DNA of 64,000 bases from Lepisosteus oculatus (GCF_040954835.1 NC_090706.1:35349148-35413147); one strand, 5' to 3'; numbered from the stretch's first letter, positions 34,947 to 49,900 are shown. Notes: a model not told the origin generated them from the sequence alone. A program made the numbers and translations.

Positions 34947-37900
34947 GCAAGCAGGCTTTCTCTGTGTGTAATGGGATTCCCTCTTACAATACGCACTGCA
35001 GTGTGCGGAGAAACCAAAAGAGACGTTATAACCGGTTGTCTGCGTTTCTGATCGTAGTGCCTTTAAATTATTTATTTTTTAAATTAGATACAGGTTGGTT
35101 CTTTGTTAAAAGAATGGGAAAATTATGAATACAGTTTGTGGTTGTGAGTGTGGGTTGATCCTCAGTTTTTGGCAGACTTTTGTTCATATATTCAGTGGTT
35201 TCATTTTAACGGTCTGTGCGATGGTGAATTTAATTTCGGGCTAACTAAACAGAAAAATATTCTCACAGTGCACAGGTGCAACATGCAAGGTTATCAGAAA
35301 ATGTTACGTTTAATATGCGGGCGCAACCAGGTGCTATGAATGGCAGAATTCCTGCCTTTGTTTTGAATTGTATTAAATTTACAGAGGCAGACGCCACCCA
35401 TGTAACACAGGAGATCGCTTTCTCTCTGGTATCACATGTCCAGAAGCAGTTAGGATGTTGACACAGCTGTCAGTTTGACTAATCCCCCAGATCATCTAAT
35501 TCTCCAGAGATGGGGCATGGCGCTGTGCCAGCAACCGAATACAGAATACTGCTGGAAAATGTGATGTTTGAGGTCATCACAGGTAGCATAGTTTCACCGT
35601 TCTCTTGAGCTTCAGAGAAGGTCCATTAAAAGTGCTCTCCAGTGCTTTGGTACCTATTTGACGTTCCTCATTGTCTGCATTGCAGACCTAAAATTATTTT
35701 TTTTTTACAAAATCCCGGCTAAAGCACTTTGTCTGTGCAATGTTATTTTTTATAGATAGGATGAATCCTGTTGCCTAAAACTAAAATGTTATGAGACCAT
35801 TACAGGCTATTAGCTTGAATTAGTTGGTTTGAACATTATCATGTTTACTCAGTCCTGTCATCTGTTTATAGCCATACCAGATGGGTGTAACAATGCTCAC
35901 AGAGCTCCAATTGTTTTACTTCTGGGAAAAAAAGTTTTTCACTTCAGTTTTATTTTTTTTCCCCCACTATTAAGGCCTATTTCCTTTCTTCCAGAGTATC
36001 ACTATTTTGAATTTTAAGAGACAAGTGATGTCTCTGTTCCAAAATTAGTATTTAGAAAAAGAAAATAATATGGTTTATTGTCCATCTTGTTTTAGAAATA
36101 GATGCGTTCCTTTGAAGTAAATTGAATGGTGCCTCTAAGCATTATCTTTATGTAGCATGAGCCACAAATGCCAGCCTTGAATATCAAGCGTGTTGTAGAA
36201 ATTAAGGTGTTTTAATGTCAAGCATTTTCTGCTCCTTTCCCTCCCCCCCAAAAAACCACACTCGGTCAATGTTCCCAGTGTTATTAGAGGCTAAACAACA
36301 CTGAATGGAATTTTCTGCAGCATCTTGTCAGTGGCTAATTGAGTCTCTGCAGTATTAATTAATATGAAGCCCTATAACCTATGGGACTTGAAAACTAACA
36401 CCTTTGTTTGGTATCCCTACATGATGTAATAACATCACATAGTGGTCTTTGATTTTCAGGTGTACTGGTGAACTGTAAGAATTAAATAATTTTCAAGCCA
36501 GAAGGCCAGTTTAGTAAATAAATGCAGTTTTACATATTTTAATGCTGTTATTTGGTAGACACTTTGACTTCTTTTTTTTTCCACATGTAAGGAGTCCTAA
36601 GAATTAAACTCAACAGCAAAAAAAAACTATTTGGAGGCAAAGGGAATGAAAAATGTTGAAGGCTATAGAATTTAGGAGAACGTATTTATAAGGTACTTTA
36701 AAAAATATTATGGATCCTAATAATTTATTTTGTTGCAGAATTGCCACTTCTAAGGTTTGACTATATAACATCAGCATTTACACTAAACCTGCCAGGAACC
36801 ACCGTGATCTAAGACAGAGTCTCCCCAGGGATAAGCACAATACCTTCTTATCTCTGGAGTCTCTTATGCCCATATCTCTTTGGGCCCATATGCCCAAAGA
36901 GATTAACTTCTGGTATTACTGCAATGAAAGCCAGCACAATTAATTTATCTTTAAACTCCCCTTCATTGCATCACTCTCACATGTACAAGAGGAAAACACT
37001 GCATTTTTCAGCAGTCTTAATGTTAAAACATTTTTTGTCACTGTATGAAATGGATTCTAGTAAAAGAGCTACAGTATAAACAGGGGTAGCAAATTGGCAG
37101 GAGCAATTTGTACTTTCCTGACAACAGAAGTTGTCAGGAGGCTTAATATTGTGCCATGCTTTTTGAAAAAGATAGATTATAACTCACAGACTTCCACAGA
37201 CATGAAACTAACAAGAAAGGTAGATGTAAGGAGTGAGGAAACAATAGTGCCATTACAATATAACTCAACTATATTAACACACATAATTTTATGGATATAC
37301 ATAATGTATTGTTTTTAAATGGAAGTATATTTTTTTGGGATCAGTCCAAATATATTTGAGCTGCAAAACTAGTGGAGTAAAGCAGGCAGAGTACTGAGGG
37401 CATGGTACCACTAATACAAAGTATGTTCCAGGCCTTGTAAACCATACTTCCTATCTTCAGAGACAATGGAGAGACTGTTTGGTAAATCCTTGAATCACAT
37501 CCAGCCATTTTTGAAAGTATCCCAGATACTGGTTTCAAAAACATGGCCAGGTAGTCATGTTTCATAATCCTACCACTCTATATGTTAAGAATCCCTAAGT
37601 TAGTTCAACAAAAGTACCATTTCTAAATCTATCTTGATTATCTGTTAGAATTTTATTGTCATACAGATTATTATCTAGCTTAATTCTAATTCTTGTTTCA
37701 ATAACCTTGGATATAGTAGAAGCAATACTTGTTATATAATTTTTCCATGTATAGACACTACATGAGCAATCTTTTGGTAAGTTGGTAGTACCCCTGTATT
37801 GAGTAACTTCTGCATGATTGGAATTCAACAAATGTTAAATAAATGAAAATAAGTGGCACTGAATTGTAGGGATAGTAAACAAAACTCTTTGGACCATAAA

Positions 37901-40900
37901 TTAAATGGTAATGGAAGACTAGAAAACCAAGGACAGTAAATAAATCACTATATTAACAATGAAAAGAATTCAGTCATGTTCAGGATGCTGCAAATTTCTT
38001 TCTTGGTGTACAATAAGCGCTTTTAATCAAGCACATACCTTGAGTAGCTCATTTCACATTGGAAGGAGTTCATCATAAAGTTGCTCTGGAAGGTAGAATT
38101 TATGAGGTTATAATGATTGGAAGTCATTTATTTTCTGCAGTCCATTACAGTTTTATGAGTGTCAGCAGTACCTATAGTTGCAGTGGAGTCATAATGTGCA
38201 GAATACATTAAAGTCATCACTTACTTCTAATGATTAGGCCTATGCTGAATAAGGAAGAGAAAAAATAACTTAAAATCGATTTGAGGGAAAAAAAAAACAT
38301 ACTACAATATATACACTATGATACAGTGTGATCACTGGAAGCTGCTCATTCTTAGACTTATGTGAATTAAAAATAACAAGTATTCTTGAAAATACTTGAT
38401 GTAGACAAAAAAATGTTTCTGCACCACAGTGCCTATGCAAAGAGAAGGGTTTTGTATAAGTGAAATGGGATATCCTTTTTCTACAGGTTTTAAAAATTGT
38501 TTTTGAAGTATAGGAGATGGAGAATGTAGCTATTTGGGAGCAAGTCAGTTGCACATGTGTGTAGACCATTCTTCAGGTTCACTACAATTGTCTTCATTTC
38601 TATATTTATGCATTTCATACTTGGTTGTCAATGTCAGTGGGGCCTGTACAGAATATCAGAACTATTATTGAAAGAGTATACAGTATGCATACTGTATGCT
38701 CTTGCAACATAAACTATAAGTATACCGTATACCGTATACTTATGCACCTTTTTGTGTTAAACCCTTTAAATAGAGCATTGATTGTTTTGCTACTATTTGT
38801 TCTTTTTGTATCTTTGACTTGAGCACTCTGGTACAATTTAATCATTAATTGTGATAAAAATCCGGATTGGGAGAGATTTACTGCGGAATACATCACTGCA
38901 GCCTTTTTTATCATCTTTGCTTCCTGCTTCATCTCGTCTTTTGTTGTATTTGTGCTGGCTGTTGCATTCTTTGTACTGCTGCAATGGGACAATAATTAAA
39001 AAGCTGCTAACATTGCCCTTTTCTCTGACGCAGTGCAGGGTAACTAACTTGGAAATGGTTGATTATTAGATCACAGCAAAACATTTTGTTTCTTGACAGT
39101 ATTTCTACTATGCATAGACCCTGTCTATACCTTACGTTATAAGCTAGTGTGTGTATCCAAAAGAAATCATAGATTTATCTCAGCTTGTAGAACTGTGATA
39201 GCGATCGCACAGGTGTCAGATGATGCTCCTGGAGGCCCTAAGCAATATCATGGTACATTTGAAAAATGCAGAGTGGAAAACAATACTAAAAGCCATACTG
39301 CTTCTGGAATCAGAGTTCTGGTGTTTTACAAAGAAAGGAAGTATTTGGAAGAGACCTCCACTTAACCTCATGGGTTGCTTCAGGTGTGGGTATTCATGGG
39401 TAATAGGGGAAGAGGGGTAAATAAGACAAGAATGTAAAGCCTTCTGAACAAAGAGGCATAATAGATGTCCCTTCATAATTTCTTTGCCACCCCACTGCAT
39501 CTCAACATGAATAATTGACTGCATTTGGAGAAGGATGTGACGACACCCCATTCACAGAAGCCTGTCAGAATTGTTCCAAGAAGTGGACTGGAAAGGGGGA
39601 GTGAGGGGGATCTCATGAATAATGACACCACAGCTAGCGGGCAGGTCAGAGATTAAGTTACATGGAGAGTTTGCATCATTACTTACAACAGTAACTGATC
39701 GAATTGCATCTGAAATAGCTTTAGAAGTTGGACTTGACATCACCTGTGCTGTCGCCACAGAAGACAGACCTTTTGGAAATTGAAATGAAAAATGCATTTG
39801 CTCCCTGAGGCATTTTATTTCTATATGCTGGTTACATCTCTGTGGTTTTGCTTGAGTTGCAGACAATCTATTTGCGGGGGTGATTATTATAGTCAAATTT
39901 GCATCTAGTATAACTGGACTGAATCATTTCTACTTGCAGCCAAGTATTCATCTACAGTATTAGTCTAGTTAATTCAGAATACCTGTTTTACCTCCATATC
40001 AGATTGTTTATTCAATCACAAATAATCTTCAAAAGATTGTTATCATCTCAAACTCTGCTTCAGTAAAAGCACTCTACACCTCCCAGTCAAATGACTTGCC
40101 TTTAAAAGAGCATCCACTTGTATTTTCTGCCAACATGAAAATAATAATGAAGAATGAGGGATGAATTCCTAATTAAAAAAACTTTAAACACTAGATTAAT
40201 TTTTCTATGGTAACTGAAGGTGACCCATCTGAACAAGGTCTCAATAATGTTATAAGTGAAGATTTTATTGTACAGCAACTAAAATGTTGATGTTGCTGTA
40301 AGTCAAAGTAAGGTTAAATATTCTGTGAATGAATTGACAACAACAATTAATCTTTCATATTTAATTATTTAACTTAGGGGTGCAAATAATTGTCCAATAG
40401 AAATAAACACTAATTAAGACAGTATCCTCCTCAGATACAATGTATATACTCTTACTTGAGCTTTTTTTCTTGAAAACAGACTTATGCCAGTCTCTTAATA
40501 TGTCCTGAAAAGTAACTGAATTTTGGCAAATGGTTCATAGAATGAAAGGACATTATTTTATGCTATTTGTAACTCGACATATCATTATGAAACTACTTTA
40601 TGAAGCTCTAAGATTATTACATTAGTAGCATCTGGAAAGACAAAAGAAGACTAAACAGCCACGGACAGTTTTCAGTTTCACTTTTTAAATTTAAATTCTA
40701 AATTTCTTTCTCAGTGAGAATATCCCTTGCACTACAGTTAGAGAAAAACAAACTAATACTAATTTTGATAATGTCAACTAAAGAATATTAACTAAACAGT
40801 GTGATGGGAGCGTGATTAAGAGTATTTATCCTCTTTTAGGGGAACTACAGGATATATTGAGAGATACCTTTAACATAATTTAATTATGTATGTCTTTGCT

Positions 40901-43900
40901 GAGCTAGTGGAGTTTCAGCTGGCTTTGTGACTGCACATTCCTGAGCACTTCTATGTCAATGTATAAAAAGGAGCACAGGCCCTAATTATGACTGTCATTG
41001 AAGGCATTGTTTTCAAACTACAGGTCTGAAAAGCTGCAAGAAGCTGGCAGCAGTTGGGTCCGATTACTGCTGTGCACAGCTGCACTGCATTATCCACAGC
41101 TTGTGATAATAGGCCTTTGGCAAAGTATCGCCAAGTGCTGAACTTTGTAGGTCCTGTGGGTTAGCTATCACTGCCTGAAAAAAAACTGTTTTTCTGCTAA
41201 TTAATGGAGAGTAAAAGGTACAAGACACCATCTTTTCTTTCTGAAAAAAGGTTTCCCAAAGATCAAGACTTGGTCCTTACAGTGTTTAAATTAAAATCCC
41301 TGTAACTAGGTCTTTAAATCTCTAAATATATAATTAAAAATGTATTAATACCAATTTAATGTCGTTAAAAATGATTTGAGATTTGTCAGATGAAATTTGA
41401 TGAAAGACATTAGAACATTCTTCCAATGTGTTTCTAATCTAAGAGCCAAGTTACACAATTACTGTTTATGATAATAGCTACAGTGGCAAGGTGGCACAGT
41501 GGTTAGCATTGGGTCCCTTGGTTCAAATCCAGAGGTGCTGTCTGTGTGGGGTTTTGGTGTTCCCCCGATGTTCGCTTGGCTTTCCCCCGGGTGCTCTGGC
41601 TTCCTCCAACAGTCTAACGACATACTGGTAGGTTACCTGGTATCTGGGAACATGGCCCTGTTGCCAGTGTGTGTGTTTGTGTCTGTGTGTATCCTGTGAT
41701 GGACTGATGTCCTGTAGCTTCAGCTCCACTGCTACCCTGTATTGGATAAAGCAGTTACAAAATGGATGAATGGAGGATTAACAGCTTGAAACTTAGAATA
41801 TATATTTTTTTAAATTAAAAACCTCAGAGAGTAAGTTTTATATATGTTGTGACAATGACAATTGTCATACTAAACATACTAAATTAGAATGACAATTGTC
41901 ATTCGTTGTCTATAAATTTACTCCCAACATCCGGCTGTAACAGATTTGTCTCTATAGCTCTACATACAGCTGAAGGGCATAGCTGTGGAAGGTGGGGGTT
42001 TACAAAGGCAAAATACAATTGAATGGAACCCGGTTGTTCCTCATAAAGAAAATGCTGGAGAATCATTTGAGACTTATGTGAGAGTTAATGTCTTCTTCCA
42101 TACAGTCATTTGTAGTCTAAATTTATTTGATTCATTTTGTCCCCCCCAAAAAAGGAACTAAAGTCCATAAAACACTTTACAATGACACATTTAATAAGAA
42201 ATGAGTATGTACATGTCCACTTTCATGCAGTGTAATAAAGCAGCAAGGAAGTTAAACTGAAAGGGATTAACTGCTGAATTAAAGCAACACTAATGCCATC
42301 CAAGACCCGCAAAAGACTGAAACGCAGTCAGGTTTTTCACTTATTACCACAATTAGACCACTGTTCTGATGGTGGTGGTTAGATGTGCAGCTTATTAATT
42401 ATGGAATCAGGCTGGAGGTAAGGGAAGCTTATTCTGACTGAGATCAAAATGCATCCCAGGCTGTGAGATCTGAAGTGGATGGTTGGCATTTGAAAGCTTA
42501 ACTGAAGGTTGCTGAGGGAGTAATTGGTGTTAGGATATGACATTTAGAATGAAGTTTTTTCTAATTTATACTGAGAAAAATCCATTCATGGAAAGCCTGC
42601 AAAAGGGCATGCCAATTTAAATATGAATATGTGTTTTTTATGTTTTGCTCACCCTGTTATATGCTTTATTCTATAAAAGCAATCATTTTTTTATGTTTGA
42701 GTATACATCATATTCAATTCTAATAGGACTTGCTCACAGAAAACAAAAAGTCAATTTTCTTCGTTTTGAATATGTATTTATTGTATAATTTAGGCAGGGA
42801 GGTACAGAGTTAACATTGCTGCTGTGCAGGACTGGGTCCCCGAGTTCAATTCTTGGGTTCTCCCAATGTTCTCAATGGCTTCCTCTGGGAGCTCTGGTTT
42901 CCTCCCACAGTCCAAAGGCATACTGGTAGGTTAATTGGCCTCTGGGAAAATTGGCCCTGGTGTGACTGTCTGTGTGCTTGCGTCTGTGTGCGGATAAACA
43001 GGGCAGAAAATGGATGGGTAACTAAAGTAACAGAGAGTATGAAAACGTACCATCATAATGGTGTTCAATGTTTGCTTCTACTTTTTACATTTTCATGATA
43101 TATTTAAATATTACAGTAATCAAGTTGTTTAATTTTGCACTACAGTAAATTTGTAGACTTTTATTCGAGAGTTTCTAACAAAAGATCAATATAAGCCTGT
43201 TATTCACTGTTCTAAGCCATTTTTAGCTTTCCAATGGTAATTTATTTTTACTGAAAATGAAATATACCAACTGGCTCCCCAGGTTTACTGGACCTTGAAC
43301 ACAGCCCAATTGTCCTTTTTCCGTTTGAGTTGGTGAGTGTGAAATATCACCTCTTGCCTGGATGATATCCTGGTTTTGCAGGCCTAATTAATAAGGATAA
43401 TTCAAGGAGATAATGTTTCACATGACACAGAAACCTGAACAGTTAGTTCAAGTACCGGTAGCTTTGTAACGTGTTGTGACTTGTTTTTCAAGCTCCATTT
43501 TGTGGACATCATTCATAACAGGGAAAACATTTAGTCACATTTGTCTTTGTTTTGACGGGGCTATGCCCAAGCATTTAAATGGCTTCACTACTGAAGCAAA
43601 GATGTTGTGCATTATACCAGGTTTGCATCATAAAAACAAGCCGGAATTACCAAAGAGGCTGTTTCGAACTTCAAATTGGAAAAACAAGAAGTACATTTAA
43701 TTCTTGTGCTTGAAAATGTTACAGTTAAATTAGGTACAGTATACTAATGGGAAAATTATTAGTAAAAGTCAGAGTATCAGAATGAAATGTTTTTCATGGC
43801 TATATTTCATTTACTGTCTGTATAACTCATAATTACAGAGCAATATAGTTTGTAGCAGGTTTGTTACTGACCCATTAATATTAATGCCCTAAATTTCCTA

Positions 43901-46900
43901 ATACCCTGAGATGTGCTGACACTAGGAACCATCCAGGGTGTATCTTGCCTCACACCCAGACAGGATAAGCTCTGGCTCCCTTGTGACCGTGCATTTGATA
44001 CAGCAGTTAGAAAATGGCTTTCCTATTCCCAATACCAATCTATTTTATATATACTTTTTGGTGTGCCAAGACATTAACACTTTCAGTTTTAAATGTAACA
44101 TAACAGCATTGAATGTTTGGTATTTAATTGCAGGCAGGGGCTGAGCATTTTCATCTTTGTTTCTTCCAGATGAGAATAGTCTGTAAGGATGTGACTGCAG
44201 AAACATTATACGATGTCCTGCATGACACAAGTTATCGGAAGAAGTGGGACAGTAACATGATTGAGACCTTTGACATTGGAAGACTGACGGTAAATGCAGA
44301 TGTGGGATACTACTCCTGTAAGTGGGTTGTTCTTTGTTTTCAATCTAAAATCTCATCTCTTCCAAACCACTAGACTATTTTACACTCTATTTTGTGTCTT
44401 ATATATACTCCATGTTGTGGTTTATGTATACCCCAAGAAGAATGCTTCAGGTGTTGATTTCTGATTTCAGCTATCTGAAGATTTGTCTTGTATTACAATT
44501 TATTAATTTTTTGTCAGCATACAACCTACAATATCATGAAATACTATATAATGTTTGTTTGTGTAATGGTGTCTTACAGTGCATCGGATTATGGTTAGAC
44601 CATGATGCCTCTCTGGACAAAGAAACAACTTGAAAATCAATATTCCCTCTGTCTTTTCTTATTTTTATTGACATGAGGAAAGTAAATTATCTTGGGAGGA
44701 TTTAACTTTCCACAATTACGGTGATCTGTTCTGGAAATCCAGGAAGAAACTAGGGATATTCCTATACATTTACATAGACAAATACTATGTCTTCTGAAGT
44801 GTTATTGTTTATATGCAGCTGTAGCTGTATGTCATTTGTTTAACAACATCTGGGTTTACATTCCCCCACCTATGATGAATAAAGATATGGTTTATTGGGA
44901 ACTACATGACCCACCATAATTAGCATTCTTGAAGTTCAAGATTACTTGTACTTAAGGAAATGTGTTCCAATGATGCTGTGAAAATATTACTTCCACCCTC
45001 AAGATGCAGGCTGACATGGTTTCCTACTGAGCTACGTCAGTGCCAGAATCAAAATGCTTTGCTTGGACTGGATAATTAAAGGGGCTTGAAAACACATTCA
45101 ATTGGTAGACTATGAAATTCTACCATGTATTCTAGTTACTACTGTAAACCACACTATTTGAAAACACTTTCCCAAGCCACTCTCTTTGCGACAGGGGTGA
45201 GGGGTGGTATTTATTCACATTAGGTTGATAACTCAATTGCTTGAAGGTTCACAGTAGGTGCATCATTGCTACAGAGATATTCTTCTCAATGGTTCTTAAT
45301 TCTGTGCAGTGCCCAAGCACTAAGAAATCAATAGCCTCTAATTTACTGCAGCTGCTGTCTTCATGGAACACCGCTCTTCAATAATGATCCAAGCCAAAAG
45401 AGTGTGGTGGCTTTAGAGGATAATAAGAATAATGGTCTAAGAGTTTACAGAATCATTACCCTTCTGAGATGCAACACTTGAAATTATTTTATTCTGTTTT
45501 CAATTAAACAATTTTTTTTCATGACAGGTGTTATTACTCATTTAGTTTCTCATTTAAAGAATATCCCATTGAATATAATTAAAGCAAACAACTTCTTATA
45601 CACAGTGTAATCAGAACCAGCTGTCCCAGACTCTCTGCTTTTGTGTTTCCATCCTGTACCCCACCTGGAGCTGCAAATAATTTCTTCTTCAAGAACTTCT
45701 TACAGTTATGAAATATTCAGTGCCCTTAAACTGAGATTATGAAAGATTCAAACCCCAAAAGATCTGTGTCTTCTTAACGTTAACTGCTGCCTTATTTTAC
45801 AATCAATGTACTTTTTGCAGACTTCTGTGATGGAAGATAATTAGTGGGAATGGAGTTATAATGATTGTTTTCTGAATCGTGGAATTGTACCATCAGTAAA
45901 AATCAAGGAGTAAAGACTGAATCGTGTAAAGCATGCTTAAACGATATGTATCATGAATATAAAGATTCCATTTTGCACCATTCCAACCAGAAGTACATTT
46001 TCATTGCTTTCTCATCTTCTGGGCAATTTTGAGACACCACATTTTTGTATTCATGTCTCTTTTCTCATAATACTTTCCTTTCAAGCCCAGAAAACAGTGT
46101 TGTATTTCTTAAGATTCATATGGTACCACATGATGGGAGGCAGTGATGTGAAATGCACTGCAATTCACAATATATGTGTTATTACAGGGAAGTGTCCCAG
46201 CCCACTAAAGAACAGAGATTTCATCACTCTGCGATCCTGGCTTCCTCTGGGCAAGGACTACTTGATAATTAACTACTCTGTTAAACACCCAGTAAGTTGA
46301 CTTAATAGATAATTATACATGAAATAGTTATGGGTTGTAAAACCATTAAATGTTGTGTGTTAAAATCCTAACAGATGTATAGCATACTGTATAAATAAAC
46401 CACTTTGCGGGCTGAAGTCATGTGCAATGTAAGAAGAACAGGTAGTTTCATCCGGTGAAGAGATGCTTTTCCTTATCTGGCATTAAATGGACCACAGGGT
46501 CTTGACTTTCCATGCTACAGAAAAGCATAGAGGATCCTGTAAAATGATAGTACTGTACCTATCTGGCATTCTTTATTTGCATTGAATATCGCCTTACAAA
46601 CAGGCAGTCATGAAGGATGCTTCATTTTAGGATAGACTTCTTCACTGTATATATTAAAGTGTGGAAAGCAATGCCTGTTGGTTAATTGATGGAAGTGTCT
46701 GTTTAAACTCAAATGAAAGATAAAATGTGTTAATTGTTAGACTTTGTGGAGGGTTTCAATAACACCACATTAGGCACAATTAAACAAATGAGTGGCTTTG
46801 AATTTGTAATCTTTTAAAGAAAGCAGAGACTTTCTTACACAGCAGAGAATTTTAACTGTGTTTCAAAATTAGTGAATTTAAAGCTATAATGCTAAGTCCA

Positions 46901-49900
46901 GTCCATACAGTCATAATGACTTGGAAATTATGATCTTCGTGTATGGAAGCTGTTAATTTAGTGAGGATGTATGACAAGCCGAGTCAGTCTTAATCACCAT
47001 TCTCCCCCAGAGTCTCACATTTTTATAGATACTTTTCAAATAAGAAATAACTCAGACTGAAAATACACAATATGACTTCTTACACCTTAGCTGAATTAAA
47101 TAGTTAGGGTCAGATGTGAACTGACACAAAAGTGCCTTCCATCCTTCAAGGAGATATGCAACCTAGGATTATATTTTTAAATAAAATATTTTTTAAAATA
47201 AATGTGAAATCCAATGACTCTTTAAGCTATTAAGCTTTTAGGGCATAGATGAAGCCAATATTTTTTAAGGTTTCATGAAAAGTAGCTATAAGTGCCATTC
47301 ACATCACATTTATAACATCATACATCATATTCCTCAAATATCATACTTCATCTCTCTGTCTCAGTATCTTAAACAGAACGGGATTTGAAAGCTAGGAACT
47401 GGAATGATTTGTATTTTCAAAGTTCATGTTATTTCCTTTACTCAATTTTTTTTTAAATCTCAGCAATATCCCCCGAAGAAAGACTATGTCAGAGCTGTGT
47501 CTTTACAAACCGGGTACCTGATCCAGTCTAACGGTGCGAACTGCTGCACTCTCTACTATCTAACCCAAGTAGATCCAAAAGGTGAGAAAATCATGGTTAT
47601 GGTTCAAAATGTATCTGAATAGTAAGTGATGGCTTGGACCTATAATTTGCCCTTGGCAAGACAGTCCATTAAATTCAATTCATGAAATCGTTGATTGAGT
47701 AGCTAGATATGTGACTTTTTCAGTGCATTGCATGCACCATATTGTCTCAAGTGCTTTACTGTATTCCTTAAATGCTGATCGTGATGTGATAATAGCCATT
47801 ATATCCTGATGTTTCATGGTTTGATTAAATAAATGGTTTGAAACTTGCAGCTGTAGTATTTTTACTTGAAAGCACATTCAGATATAAGTATGTTTTACAG
47901 TCTCGGTCCTTTAAATCCTGTAATAGTGTATGTTACATTGCCCTTGAGAATTGTGTCGACCATGAAAGGCTGCACTAAATCTGCACATCAATGTCATTGC
48001 CACAATAGGCAAAAATGATGTGTATTGTATTTCTGAAGACATCTCTCCCAAAGTGGTTTTACGTTTTAAAAAAGTTCAAACATCTACACTTTTATATAGA
48101 AATCAGTGCTTGAATTATTAAAGCCTTTATTAGACATCTAAGATTTTGAGGATAAATGCACAACCAAAAATTGGCCACAATTAATCAATGGGTAATGACC
48201 CCATTTTTTTAAATAACAGAAACACATTCAGCTCTTGCACAAATGGTTGTTGTGTCTATAGATCAATGCATAATTATGTGAAGAAGCACACTTTCTACTT
48301 CGAAGTTCCATTCTCAGCTGCAATGATGTTGGTTTTACAAGTTGTTTTCAATCTTCAAGAGCTTAAAGAAACAATATCAGTTAAGTACTTTTTAGGTCAG
48401 TAGTGTATATGAGATTTAAAATACCAAGCTGTAGCCCTGGTTTCTAAGATATGTCCCACAGTATTTTCAGAAGACAACAGTTTGAAAATCTGAAAATCTC
48501 TAAATGTCTAAATACTGTTTTTTTTAATTGCAGGTTCTTTGCCCAAGTGGGTGGTAAATAAAGTCTCTCAGTTTGTAGCACCAAAGGTAATGATTATGAC
48601 ATTTTTTAAGCCTCGTGTCACACAACTCATATGTGTGGGTTTATGGAATTTTGTGGACTCCGTTTCTTGTTCTCTGTTTGTAGTCCCAAAAAGAAAGCTA
48701 TAAAGTTGAGACAATTAATATCTCGTTCTCGTATATCTGTTACACCCAGACAGGTAATCAAGTGTATTTTTTTTACTTTGGTTTATGGATGTTGCCTTTA
48801 TTACCACAGTATTATAAAACCACAGCTTTTGCTGATTTAGAGTGCAATAAAACGTTTTATTTAGTTTTGTAACAGGAGCTGGTGCAGATGGTATAATCCG
48901 GAATTAAGTGGAGAAGGACATCGGGGGAGGAGACGTAGAGGATCAGGACAGGTTGACAGACAGGGAGGGCATAACGGCGGTGAGCCGGTGCTCGGGGGGC
49001 CTTGGCGATGGCAAACGAGTTCAGGCAGTCCAAAAGGGGGAATCTGGGGCACAGTCCAAAGTCCAAAACAGGGGGATCCAACCGAGACGAAACAAACACA
49101 GTTTAAATCCGGAACGGGACTCGGAACAGGGACAGGGAACAAAACGAAGGTAACGAGACCAGGCACTCCGAGACCCGGACTCAGACAGCCAGGATGCCGT
49201 GGTGAAGCCTATCCCGTCAGGTCTCTCCTGGACCCGCTGGCAGGCAGGCTTCTGGGCGTCCATCTTCCAATGCTGAGCCAGCAATAGCGAGAGCACCAGG
49301 CTTAAATAATGAGACAAAACAAGAGGCAGGTGCAAATAATTAACTAAAAAACAAAAGGGTTGGAGCGCCCTTTAAGTGGAGGGATGCCAATCGTGACAGT
49401 TTTCCTTCCTGTTCTATATTTCTGGTGCTTCAATATTGTGACTCCTATGACAATACAAGTCAAGTCAAACAGACAGTCATTGCTATAGTGATGCTCCCAG
49501 TCACAGCCTAAGCTTTTCCGTTTTAGTTGCCTTAATAATTTGATACTTATTTTAGTTTTTGCATTTTTAAAGGGCTGTACAGGTAGTGATATATGTGGTA
49601 CTCATTTATTGAAATAATTAGTGCATACTAACCATTACTAATGGAAATATGAACATTTTTGGTTTTCCAAAGTATTTATAATTATAATTTATATGTATAA
49701 TTTATAAATATTTATAATATAATTATAAGTACAGTAGTTTCCCCTTGACCTTGAACTAGGGAGGCATAGTGGTTTGGTGTCTAGTGTTCTTGGTTACTGA
49801 GTTCCATTCCAAAAGTTTCTTCTGTGTGGTTCTTCCAAGTATTCCAGAGTTTATTTCTTTTTTGCCAAAACTTTCCAATGACAAGGTACAGGCTAGGTTG

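Larger units (their letters stand above)
34947..44169 (+). other. stard10-like intron 1, 9.2 kb
   Basis: No coding exon is recognised. It contains a 12-bp-arm hairpin (36874-36903), a decayed LINE fragment on the minus strand (37340-37831), palindrome pairs (38678-38743 and 41855-41904), two SINE/L2 copies (41488-41775 and 42793-43025) and an L2 tail (43927-44020). Confidence 0.75.

Noticed and set aside
39216..39896. Minus-strand frames of 111 and 114 codons in stard10-like intron 1
   Set aside because: No recognisable domain or splice context; composition like the surrounding intron. A conserved exon cannot be ruled out without a search.
48857..49335. Several overlapping open frames of 80-104 codons on both strands
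   Set aside because: They lie inside a GC-rich solo LTR with target duplications and show no domain, start context or splice logic.
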